From positions 186,001 through 250,000 of the forward strand of contig NZ_AYSE01000005.1 in NCBI RefSeq assembly GCF_000504165.1: 64,000 nt of DNA. Direction: 5' to 3'. Position 1 is the stretch's first letter, and each line of letters starts with the position of its first letter. The stretch is from Bacillus sp. FJAT-14578 (GTDB lineage: Bacteria > Bacillota > Bacilli > Bacillales > Bacillaceae_H). The notes below the pieces were generated by a model, which was not told where the DNA came from, ran no database searches, and saw nothing but the letters and a program-made list of their open reading frames with translations. Positions 9,523-16,365 of this stretch are shown here, one piece after another. The translations under genes were made by a program, and so were the position numbers.

Positions 9523-9583
9523 ATGAAAATTTTATCCTCTAACTAGGAACAATATCCTTAAAGTCATTGTTATATTAGAGGTT

Positions 9584-9713
9584 GTTCAAAAAGTCCGGGA
9601 AAAATGACCGTCGAATTTCCACGTCAGCTTGCTTTTCCGCTACTCACGTATTAACACCATACGTTCCGTTGCTCAAAGCTACGCTTCCTTGAACTTCTCG
9701 GTCCTTTTTGAAC
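9584..9713. repeat. Intergenic dispersed repeat, family A, copy 2 (short form)
   Basis: It has the same GTTCAAAAAG / CTTTTTGAAC ends and the same blocks as the copies at 6.6 and 18.8 kb, but lacks the central hairpin module, as if internally deleted. Confidence 0.8.
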
Positions 9714-10029
9714 ACACACTATTAGTCAATTGATACTTTTTTATTTAATTAAAGCGAGTTCACAAACGGTTATCTAGACATCCCGAATTTGCCTTCAAAG
9801 ATTCACCTAAGCGGATGGCGCCAACCCCGAAGGGGGGTGTCATCCGCTTGGGTCTAGAAACTTTGATATGGTTGCTTTTTGACCATGTCGAAGTTTCTAA
9901 ATGGATGGAGGCTTCAAGGAAATTCTTTTCATGTTTTAAGATAAATGCTATCATGATTTTGTGTTTTTCGATATAATATCATTTAGGTTTTAAATTCTTA
10001 GGCATGTCATACAAAGGAGATTTTTTGAA
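9714..10029 (+). other. Structured leader upstream of wecC-like gene
   Basis: No gene is seen. Two adjacent strong hairpins occur at 9806-9852 (arms CCTAAGCGGATG and CATCCGCTTGGG) and 9855-9899 (a 17-bp stem with two G-U pairs). TATAAT at 9972-9977 could be the -10 of the downstream gene, but I see no good -35. The hairpins lie upstream of that -10, so they are either an independent element or the end of a remnant. Confidence 0.4.
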
Positions 10030-11313
10030 ATGACAAAGAAATTATGCGTAGTTGGCTTAGGCTATATAGGGTTACCAACAGCGGTAATGTTCGCGAATCA
10101 TGGCTTGCGTGTCCATGGTGTGGACGTGAATGAAAAAGCAGTAGAGCTGATCCAAAATAAGCAGCTTCATATAGAAGAAAATGGTTTACAGGAACGATTG
10201 AACTCAGCAGTGGACAGCGGGAACTTTACCGCTTCAACAACACCTGAAGAAGCGGATATTTTCATCATTGCTGTACCGTCTCCAATCAATGCTGATAAAA
10301 CGGCGAACTTGAACTATGTGCGCGAAGCGACGAAATCCATTGTGCCATATGTGAAAAAAGGAAATCTCATCATTTTGGAATCCACTGTTCCTCCGCGTAC
10401 GGTAGAAGATGTCATGATGCCTGTTTTAAAAGAAACGGGTCTGCAATTCGGTACGGAATTATTTATTTCCCATTCACCAGAGCGTGTTATTCCAGGGCGT
10501 GTGTTTGAAGAGCTAGTGAACAATGACCGCATTGTCGGCGGCATTAACGAAGAATCAAGCCGTCTGACGGTGGAGCTTTATAAAACGTTCGTTGAAGGCA
10601 GCATTCATGTGACGGATGCGACAACAGCGGAAATGGTCAAAGTCATTGAAAATACGTACCGCGATGTCAACATTGCCTTTGCCAATGAACTCGCGAAAAT
10701 TTGTGAAAAAATCGGCGTCAATGCGTGGGAAGCCATTAAGCTTGCGAACTATCACCCGCGTGTCAATATCCATTTGCCTGGGCCGGGAGTAGGCGGTCAC
10801 TGTATCGCTGTCGACCCTTGGTTCTTAGTGGAATTGCAGCCGGAATTGGCGAAAATCATTTCTTTAGCACGTCAAACGAATGATGCGATGCCGGAATATA
10901 CCGCGTTAAAAGTGAAAAACATTTTTGAGCAAAAAGGTATTCAGCATGGACGTGTAGCGGTATTGGGGTTAGCGTTTAAAGGAAACATCGATGATATGCG
11001 CGAAAGTCCATCTACAGACGTCATTCACCATTTAGAACAGCTTGGCATGGATTACACGGCGTATGATCCGCATATTAAAGAAAACAAGCTGGAGCGCCAA
11101 ACGCAGCATCTTGAGGAAGCGGTCGCGCATGCCGATGCCATCCTCATTTTAACGGATCATAATGAATTCAAGTCTCTTCAGCCTGAATTAGTGGAAGGGC
11201 CAATGCGGACAAAAGTCATCGTGGATACGAAAAACTGCATTGACCGCCACAATTGGGAAGAAAGCGGATTTGACGTATTTTTATTAGGAGATTCCAAGCA
11301 TTCTGCATTTTGA
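10030..11313 (+). CDS. wecC: UDP-N-acetyl-D-mannosamine dehydrogenase-type enzyme
   Basis: A 427-aa member of the UDP-glucose/GDP-mannose dehydrogenase family. Its N terminus (GLGYIGLPTA), the LESTVPPRT segment and GPGVGGHCIAVDPWF with catalytic Cys258 fit the WecC branch that oxidises UDP-ManNAc to UDP-ManNAcA; the UDP-glucose branch, seen in the previous gene, has GGSCFPKD instead. The FKGNIDDMRESP motif is typical of the C-terminal domain. RBS AAAGGAG precedes the ATG. UDP-ManNAc would need a 2-epimerase (MnaA), which is not in this window. ManNAc and ManNAcA are known constituents of secondary wall polymers that SLH proteins bind, so this gene links the cluster to S-layer anchoring by inference. 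UDP-GlcNAc as substrate cannot be excluded. Confidence 0.88.
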   Translation: MTKKLCVVGLGYIGLPTAVMFANHGLRVHGVDVNEKAVELIQNKQLHIEENGLQERLNSAVDSGNFTASTTPEEADIFIIAVPSPINADKTANLNYVREATKSIVPYVKKGNLIILESTVPPRTVEDVMMPVLKETGLQFGTELFISHSPERVIPGRVFEELVNNDRIVGGINEESSRLTVELYKTFVEGSIHVTDATTAEMVKVIENTYRDVNIAFANELAKICEKIGVNAWEAIKLANYHPRVNIHLPGPGVGGHCIAVDPWFLVELQPELAKIISLARQTNDAMPEYTALKVKNIFEQKGIQHGRVAVLGLAFKGNIDDMRESPSTDVIHHLEQLGMDYTAYDPHIKENKLERQTQHLEEAVAHADAILILTDHNEFKSLQPELVEGPMRTKVIVDTKNCIDRHNWEESGFDVFLLGDSKHSAF

Positions 11314-11328
11314 TGATATGAATTCACA

Positions 11329-11375
11329 TAACTCATTGGACAGGGGGGGAAATGCCATCCATGTCCAATGAGTTA
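11329..11375 (+). terminator. Long hairpin after wecC-like gene
   Basis: A TAACTCATTGGACA arm with a matching downstream arm is followed within a few bases by GCCTGTTTTT. It separates the dehydrogenase from tagA. Confidence 0.7.
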
Positions 11376-11479
11376 GCCTGTTTTTCGACCTACAGGACGT
11401 GCAAGCGGAGACGTTCTTTATTAACTGATACGACAAGTAACAGAATCCGTTATGATAACTCTTTTGAATAGGTGATTAA

Positions 11480-12187
11480 ATGAAAGAAAACATCTTAGGG
11501 ATAGATGTTTGCGGTGAAACGTATGAACAGCTGACAGCCCGTTTGTTAGCGGACATTGAGGAAAAGCGAAACGCTTTTATCGTTGCCATTAACCCTGAAA
11601 AAATCATGAAAGCCCAGCAAGATGAGAGCCTGCGTCAATTATTGAACTCCGCAACCTATCAAATTCCTGATGGGATAGGAGTCATTATCGCGTCCATGCT
11701 CAAAGGCGGGAGCATTCGCCAGCGTGTGACGGGGATCGATATGATGCTTCAGCTTTGTAAAGAAGCGGCCATCCATCAAAAAAAGATTTTTCTTTACGGT
11801 GCCAAGCCAGGCATTGTCGATGAAGCAAAGGTAAAGCTGGAGGAAATGTTCCCCGGCATCCAAATCACCGGCACGCTCCATGGCTATGAAAAGGATGAGA
11901 AGGTCATCGCAGATACCATCAATGCTTCAGGAGCCGAAATCATCTTCGTCGCATTGGGAAGCCCGGCGCAGGAAAACTGGATCATCGAACATAAAGAGAA
12001 GCTTGCTCCTTATGTGTATCAGGGAGTGGGAGGGTCTTTTGATGTCATATCCGGCCGTTTAAACCGTGCCCCTGCTTTCTTCCAAAAGCTTGGGTTGGAA
12101 TGGTTCTACCGATTATTGAAAGAGCCGTGGCGCTGGAAAAGACAGTTGATTTTACCGAAATTCTTGATTAAAGTCATTAAAGGGTAG
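11480..12187 (+). CDS. tagA: WecG/TagA/CpsF-family N-acetylmannosaminyl transferase
   Basis: A 235-aa glycosyltransferase of the WecG/TagA/CpsF family (GT26). The motifs NPEKIMKAQ, IPDGIGV with the conserved Asp, TGIDMM and ALGSPAQENWI are visible. TagA adds ManNAc from UDP-ManNAc to undecaprenyl-linked GlcNAc, forming the linkage unit of teichoic-acid-like polymers at the inner face of the membrane; other members transfer ManNAcA. The basic and aromatic C terminus (WFYRLLKEPWRWKRQ) is the membrane-binding tail of the family. RBS is AGGTGAT. The gene is followed after 11 bases by the flippase gene, so these two are one operon. Position next to a ManNAc-type dehydrogenase suggests it transfers ManNAc or ManNAcA. 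Confidence 0.9.
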   Translation: MKENILGIDVCGETYEQLTARLLADIEEKRNAFIVAINPEKIMKAQQDESLRQLLNSATYQIPDGIGVIIASMLKGGSIRQRVTGIDMMLQLCKEAAIHQKKIFLYGAKPGIVDEAKVKLEEMFPGIQITGTLHGYEKDEKVIADTINASGAEIIFVALGSPAQENWIIEHKEKLAPYVYQGVGGSFDVISGRLNRAPAFFQKLGLEWFYRLLKEPWRWKRQLILPKFLIKVIKG

Positions 12188-12198
12188 AAGGTTTTCGT

Positions 12199-13716
12199 AT
12201 GTCAAAGTTACGATTAGCCAGTATTTTGTTAATTATTTCAACCTTTGTGCTGAAATTTTCGAGTATGCTGCGTGATCTTGTCATCGCCAACTATTTCGGT
12301 TCATCCCATGAAGCGGATGCCTATTTAGCGGCCATGATCATTCCGAATACGCTCATTTTATTTATGCTGACAGGGATGAAGGAAGCTTTTTTGCCGAGTT
12401 ATTATAAATATAATGCGCTCGGTCAAGGCTTTTCCCATTTAACGAATATCGTCAAGGGAACGTTTTGGATTTCTCTTGCCGCCACGATTGTAGGGATGAT
12501 TCTTTCTCCTTTTATCATTCCGGTTGTCTATCCGAAGCCGGAGGCCATGGACGTGGCTGTGTGGACGGCCGTCATTTACTTCGCTTCCGTTTTCCTGGTA
12601 GGAATCAATGCGGTATATGAAGGGTATTTCGATGCGCAGAGAAAGTTCTCCTTTTCGACGTTTTCCCAGACGAGTGTCGTGCTTGCGACCATTGGAGGCA
12701 CCATTTTATTTCATGATCGCCTCGGCATTTATTCTGCCGCTCTCGGGTATTTTGTGGGAACGATCATTTCGCTCCTCATTAAACTGATTTACTTGAAACC
12801 CGGTCAATTCATGAATTGGAAGCAGCCGATGGACAAGCGTGAGGTATCCTCCTTTTATCTGATTTTCTTGCCGGTTGGATTGACGATTGCGGTAGGACAA
12901 GTGAACTTGCTCATTAACACCATCTTTTCTTCTCGTTTGGAGGAAGGGGTCGTAGCCAACTTGAACTATGCATTCCGTCTCGTCAACATTCCACAGGCCA
13001 TTTTTGGCGTCACGATTGCCACGATCATTTTCCCGCTTTTAGCACAGGCAAAAACGGAGCAAAAAATGGACTTATTCAAGCAAGGAATCGAAAAAGGCCT
13101 TTCTTTTATGTTCCTGTTTGTGGCGCCTACCGTGACCGGAATGGTGCTGCTGATGGAAGAGGTTGTCCAAATCTTCTATCAGCGCGGGGAATTCGATGCG
13201 ACTTCCACGGCTTTGACAAGTGAATATGCGGTATACTATGTGGGATCTGTCGTGTTTTATAGTATACAGGCTGTCATTGCCAAAGGGTTTTATACACTCG
13301 AAAAAGGGCATTATATGCTTCGAATCGGGATTATTTCCATTGTATGCAACATCATTTTCAATGCGCTGCTCGTAAAGACGATGGGCGCGCCGGGACTTGC
13401 GTTGTCCTTCTCATTAGTGGGATTTGTGTACTCGGTCATCACCTTCAGTACGCTGTATAAAATCTCCGGAGGCTTCGATTTACGCTATGTGGCAAAAGAG
13501 TATATAAAAGTATTTATCGCAACAGCTGTGATGATAGCTGTTTTATTATTTGTTGAACGATTCATGGCATCGTGGAACGTATACGTATATGTCGCCGCGA
13601 TGGCGGTCATCGGGGGAGCGGTCTATTTTATCGCGTTGTTCCTCACGCGCTCTCAATCCATGAAAGAACTCGTCAACATCAAGCAATTTAAACGTAAAGC
13701 AAGTGAAGGGGGGTAA
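12199..13716 (+). CDS. murJ: MurJ/MviN-family lipid-linked oligosaccharide flippase
   Basis: A 505-aa polytopic membrane protein with about 14 predicted helices, matching the MurJ/MviN branch of the MOP superfamily in length and pattern. The early segment RDLVIANYFG.S.EADAY is the family hallmark. MurJ proteins flip lipid II or other undecaprenyl-linked glycans to the outer face. Placed between a linkage-unit glycosyltransferase and a Wzy-like polymerase, this copy more likely exports repeat units of a wall polysaccharide than lipid II; that is inference. The start is ATG with AGAAGG upstream. The last codons, S-E-G-G-stop, supply the G-rich sequence that appears to serve as ribosome-binding site for the next gene. 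Confidence 0.88.
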   Translation: MSKLRLASILLIISTFVLKFSSMLRDLVIANYFGSSHEADAYLAAMIIPNTLILFMLTGMKEAFLPSYYKYNALGQGFSHLTNIVKGTFWISLAATIVGMILSPFIIPVVYPKPEAMDVAVWTAVIYFASVFLVGINAVYEGYFDAQRKFSFSTFSQTSVVLATIGGTILFHDRLGIYSAALGYFVGTIISLLIKLIYLKPGQFMNWKQPMDKREVSSFYLIFLPVGLTIAVGQVNLLINTIFSSRLEEGVVANLNYAFRLVNIPQAIFGVTIATIIFPLLAQAKTEQKMDLFKQGIEKGLSFMFLFVAPTVTGMVLLMEEVVQIFYQRGEFDATSTALTSEYAVYYVGSVVFYSIQAVIAKGFYTLEKGHYMLRIGIISIVCNIIFNALLVKTMGAPGLALSFSLVGFVYSVITFSTLYKISGGFDLRYVAKEYIKVFIATAVMIAVLLFVERFMASWNVYVYVAAMAVIGGAVYFIALFLTRSQSMKELVNIKQFKRKASEGG

Positions 13717-13751
13717 GTGTTACTAACCATTTTAGTAACAACACCTTTATG
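13705..13751 (+). promoter_or_regulatory. Hairpin that appears to bridge a distant Shine-Dalgarno to the start codon
   Basis: GAAGGGGGG at 13705-13713 is the only purine-rich site near the polymerase gene but lies 35 bases from its ATG (13749). Between them a stem of eight consecutive pairs (GTTACTAA with its complement, loop CCATT, 13719-13739) plus one or two outer pairs occupies 717-742. With the stem folded, the remaining spacing is about 9 bases, near ideal. No in-frame alternative start exists upstream because TGA occurs at 13704-13706. Confidence 0.55.
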
Positions 13752-15014
13752 TTAAAAAACAATCGTCTTATTCAAACGATTAATAAATATGATGTATTTT
13801 CTCCCTACATTTTCTTTCCATCAATCATGATGATTTACTTTTTCTTCAGCTTATTCGACTTCGGTCGTGTCGAGCTGTTTGATGCAAAGAAAAATATCGT
13901 GCCGGTCATCCTTGTCGGGTTGGCTGCCTACTATGCCGCAGTCTTTATCGTCACGAAGCTCGGCTGGACGTTTCCGACATTCGGCTTAGGCTTTCTAAAG
14001 GGAAAAACAATCTGGTTTTTATATTTACTCGGACTGGTTGGTCTTGTCAGCTATTTGATTATGTTATTTACGGGCCAAATCGGGATTGCCGATGAATCGG
14101 TTCGACGCAACTTGGATCCGAAGCTTAACTTTTTGAGTACGTTCTTATGGTTTGCAGTTATTTTTATCATCAGTTACCGCATCATTAAAGAAGGACAATT
14201 CAAGAAAACATATATTGTTTTATTGTTATTGATCTTTGGGGCATTCATGCTGATGGGATACCGTACAGCGATTGCCATCATGTTCTTTACATCGATGCTG
14301 ATCTTCCACTACATGGTGCGCCGCATTAGCACATCATGGCTCATTTTGTTCATGACGGTCATCTTTGTTTCTTTCTCGCTGTTTGGCTTGTTCCGCGTGA
14401 TTACGGAAGATACGACAAAAGAATTCAACAAGCGTGAGGGCCCGCAAGTAGAACTTTCAGATGAGCAGGAAGATCGAAACCTGCAGCTTGTTCGTAAAGT
14501 AAATGAAACACCTAAGGCCATCCGCGCATTGACAGAGACGATGGTAACGGGTCGTATCGTTGTAAGTAAAATCATGGAATATACAGAAGATCACGGTTAT
14601 TTGAAAGGTGAGCTTCATAAAGGCATTTTCTCGACCGTTCTGCCGGGCGAGCAAGTATCGCCTCGTATGATGATCACCGATGCGGTCAACTCTTACGCGA
14701 TTGCAGAAGGAAAATACATTACACGTCCGGGACGTACAACGACTCCGACAATTTTAGGGCAGCTGTTCATTGAAGGCGGCTATATCGCAGTCATCCTTGG
14801 TTTGGCCTTATACGGAGCCGTCTTGACGATGCTGTATAACCGAATGATGAAAACAGGTACGAAGTCTTACCAAACGATTGCTTACGGTTTTGTCATGACC
14901 ATTTTCATGATTTCGATCCACACCGGTTTATTGGATCTCGTATTCTTAATCATGATTGTATATGCGATTGTTTCGACAAGCATCGAGCAAAATCGAAAAT
15001 TGCAAAATCCGTGA
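13749..15014 (+). CDS. Wzy/O-antigen-polymerase-like membrane protein
   Basis: A 421-aa integral membrane protein with about ten hydrophobic helices and one large hydrophilic loop (about residues 215-320) before the last helices, the profile of oligosaccharide repeat-unit polymerases (Wzy, O-antigen polymerase). No sequence motif is diagnostic in this family, so the assignment rests on topology and on its place directly after a flippase in a polymer cluster. It would join undecaprenyl-linked repeats on the outer face of the membrane. The next ATG is 25 codons downstream, so the first ATG is the credible start even though its ribosome-binding site is separated by a hairpin. A strong terminator closes the operon. 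Confidence 0.75.
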   Translation: MLKNNRLIQTINKYDVFSPYIFFPSIMMIYFFFSLFDFGRVELFDAKKNIVPVILVGLAAYYAAVFIVTKLGWTFPTFGLGFLKGKTIWFLYLLGLVGLVSYLIMLFTGQIGIADESVRRNLDPKLNFLSTFLWFAVIFIISYRIIKEGQFKKTYIVLLLLIFGAFMLMGYRTAIAIMFFTSMLIFHYMVRRISTSWLILFMTVIFVSFSLFGLFRVITEDTTKEFNKREGPQVELSDEQEDRNLQLVRKVNETPKAIRALTETMVTGRIVVSKIMEYTEDHGYLKGELHKGIFSTVLPGEQVSPRMMITDAVNSYAIAEGKYITRPGRTTTPTILGQLFIEGGYIAVILGLALYGAVLTMLYNRMMKTGTKSYQTIAYGFVMTIFMISIHTGLLDLVFLIMIVYAIVSTSIEQNRKLQNP

Positions 15015-15130
15015 ATTATTTAGAAGAAAAAACAAAAAAACAAATTGTCCTCCATGCATTTAGATGGTAAAATGGATACAGAGAGAAATATTTCCTTCTT
15101 TTGAAATAATAACCTCGGTTGGTAGCCCAA

Positions 15131-15174
15131 TGAGAAAAACGCCTAAAGGTTTAGGCGTTTTTCTCATTTTTTCT
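15131..15174 (+). terminator. Terminator of the tagA-murJ-polymerase operon
   Basis: TGAGAAAAACGCCTAAA pairs with TTAGGCGTTTTTCTCA and is followed by TTTTTTC. About 15 bases upstream (15111-15126) lies a 16-mer exactly complementary to a segment at 50176-50191. Confidence 0.9.
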
Positions 15175-15229
15175 TTTTCATGGATAGAAGTGGGCAATAA
15201 GACACCCGTCACCAAATAAATATATGCAG

Positions 15230-15276
15230 AACAATAAAGAAACCGCTGAGCGATGCTCAGCGGTTTCTTTATTGTT
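15230..15276. terminator. Perfect 22-bp bidirectional hairpin
   Basis: AACAATAAAGAAACCGCTGAGC and its exact complement flank a GAT loop. It is placed to end slaP transcription on the minus strand and any read-through on the plus strand. Confidence 0.8.
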
Positions 15277-15394
15277 GTCTAGCTGCGGCTCCTAGCTCGC
15301 TGTGGAAATGATGATTGCCCTCATAAGGCAAAAAGCGCCTTATGGGTCAATCCCTATTTCCTTCACGAGCTGAACAGTCGCCTCCGCTTTTCTT
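15275..15394. repeat. Intergenic dispersed repeat, family B, copy 1
   Basis: It begins TTGTCTAGCT, carries the block GATGATTGCCCTCATAAGGC followed by AAAAAGCGCCTT, and ends with CCTCCGCTTTTCTT. It matches the copy at 22877-23057. The repeat abuts the stop codon of slaP. Elements starting TTGTCTAGCTCCAGC are, from memory, common in Bacillaceae intergenic regions. Confidence 0.75.
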
Positions 15395-16289
15395 ACTGTT
15401 TCGGATAAACCTTCCACGTACTTAAATCCATCGTTTCTTTTTGAACGAGTTCTTTCGGGAAGATGAACGTCCACGGTTTCGTTGTATAGGCTTTGACCCT
15501 GAATTCGTCTAGACGGAAGCCGCCGGTTGCGACGATGTCACCGCTCGCATCTTCGACGATGAGCGGGATTTGTTGGAATGTCACGTCTTTTTCGCTTCCG
15601 TTGCGAATCAGGACGGATACATGCAAGCTTTGATTGTCATCGTGGCGGATTTGCAGCCCCATGAAGTTGACTTCGCCTTCTCCGGGCGGTGTTAATTGTT
15701 TCTCCACCAAATCTTTCAGCTTTTCTTTTTCTTCTTCCGGCAGTGCTTGCTCCCAGCTTTCTTCAAGGTCCAGCTGATGGGCCGGCTTCAATTGGAAAGC
15801 AAGTGTCCAGCTGCTTTCCGGCAGCTCGTCCACTTTGACGGTGGATGGTTCAAAGACAAAGTTCCACGGACGGCTTGAAGCAGCGGGAAGCTCTCCCAGC
15901 TCGGATAAATCAAAGCTTTTTTTCGCCAACAATTCTTTTTCCGGTCCTAATAAAACAAGGGCCATTTCCTCAAGCTTGATTGGGCGGTTCAGACTGCTTC
16001 GTACAAGCGCATTGACGGTTACGACGCCTGTCATTTCATTACGCTGCAGCTCAAGCCCCGATAAGGAAAGCTGGTTGGGCTTTAACGGCTCGCAGTCGTT
16101 ATTCAAGAACTGGTAGACGTAGCGGTCCTCTTCTTTAATGTCCCAATCCGGATGAAAAGACAGCTTCGGTCGAACAAGTTCTTCCGTTGACGCATTCTCT
16201 TCCTCAGCGGTTACGTCTTTTGATTCAACCGTACTGTCCAATCCTTGCTTTTGCGGTTTTTTATTTTTCCATTTAAAAAATGATAACAT
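15393..16289 (-). CDS. slaP: Accessory Sec S-layer assembly protein SlaP
   Basis: A 298-aa acidic cytoplasmic protein without signal peptide or membrane segment. Two related halves (about 60-165 and 195-298) each contain a hydrophobic strand pattern ending in a PW.F.F/FVFE-like motif (RPWNFVFEPS and KPWTFIFPKE), the duplicated SLAP repeat described for the Bacillus accessory Sec system. SlaP works with SecA2 to secrete and assemble S-layer proteins in B. anthracis. It lies 76 bases downstream of secA2 in the same direction, with ACGGAGG before its ATG, so the pair forms one operon. The first 45 residues are basic and then acidic and look disordered. Nearby SLH genes are its probable clients. 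Confidence 0.9.
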   Translation of the reverse strand: MLSFFKWKNKKPQKQGLDSTVESKDVTAEEENASTEELVRPKLSFHPDWDIKEEDRYVYQFLNNDCEPLKPNQLSLSGLELQRNEMTGVVTVNALVRSSLNRPIKLEEMALVLLGPEKELLAKKSFDLSELGELPAASSRPWNFVFEPSTVKVDELPESSWTLAFQLKPAHQLDLEESWEQALPEEEKEKLKDLVEKQLTPPGEGEVNFMGLQIRHDDNQSLHVSVLIRNGSEKDVTFQQIPLIVEDASGDIVATGGFRLDEFRVKAYTTKPWTFIFPKELVQKETMDLSTWKVYPKQ

Positions 16290-16365
16290 GTGAAACCTCC
16301 GTTAACACACGATAGGGGAGGGAACCGACTGAAGGCTCCCTTCACCCTGATCGTCCTGTATTTTC

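Noticed and set aside
9760..9954. 64-codon minus-strand frame between ugd and wecC
   Set aside because: It is formed by two palindromic hairpins and has no good ribosome-binding site.
6963..15014. Treating galU to polymerase as one operon
   Set aside because: Long spacers, dispersed repeats and strong hairpins separate galU, ugd and wecC; only tagA-murJ-polymerase is tightly spaced.
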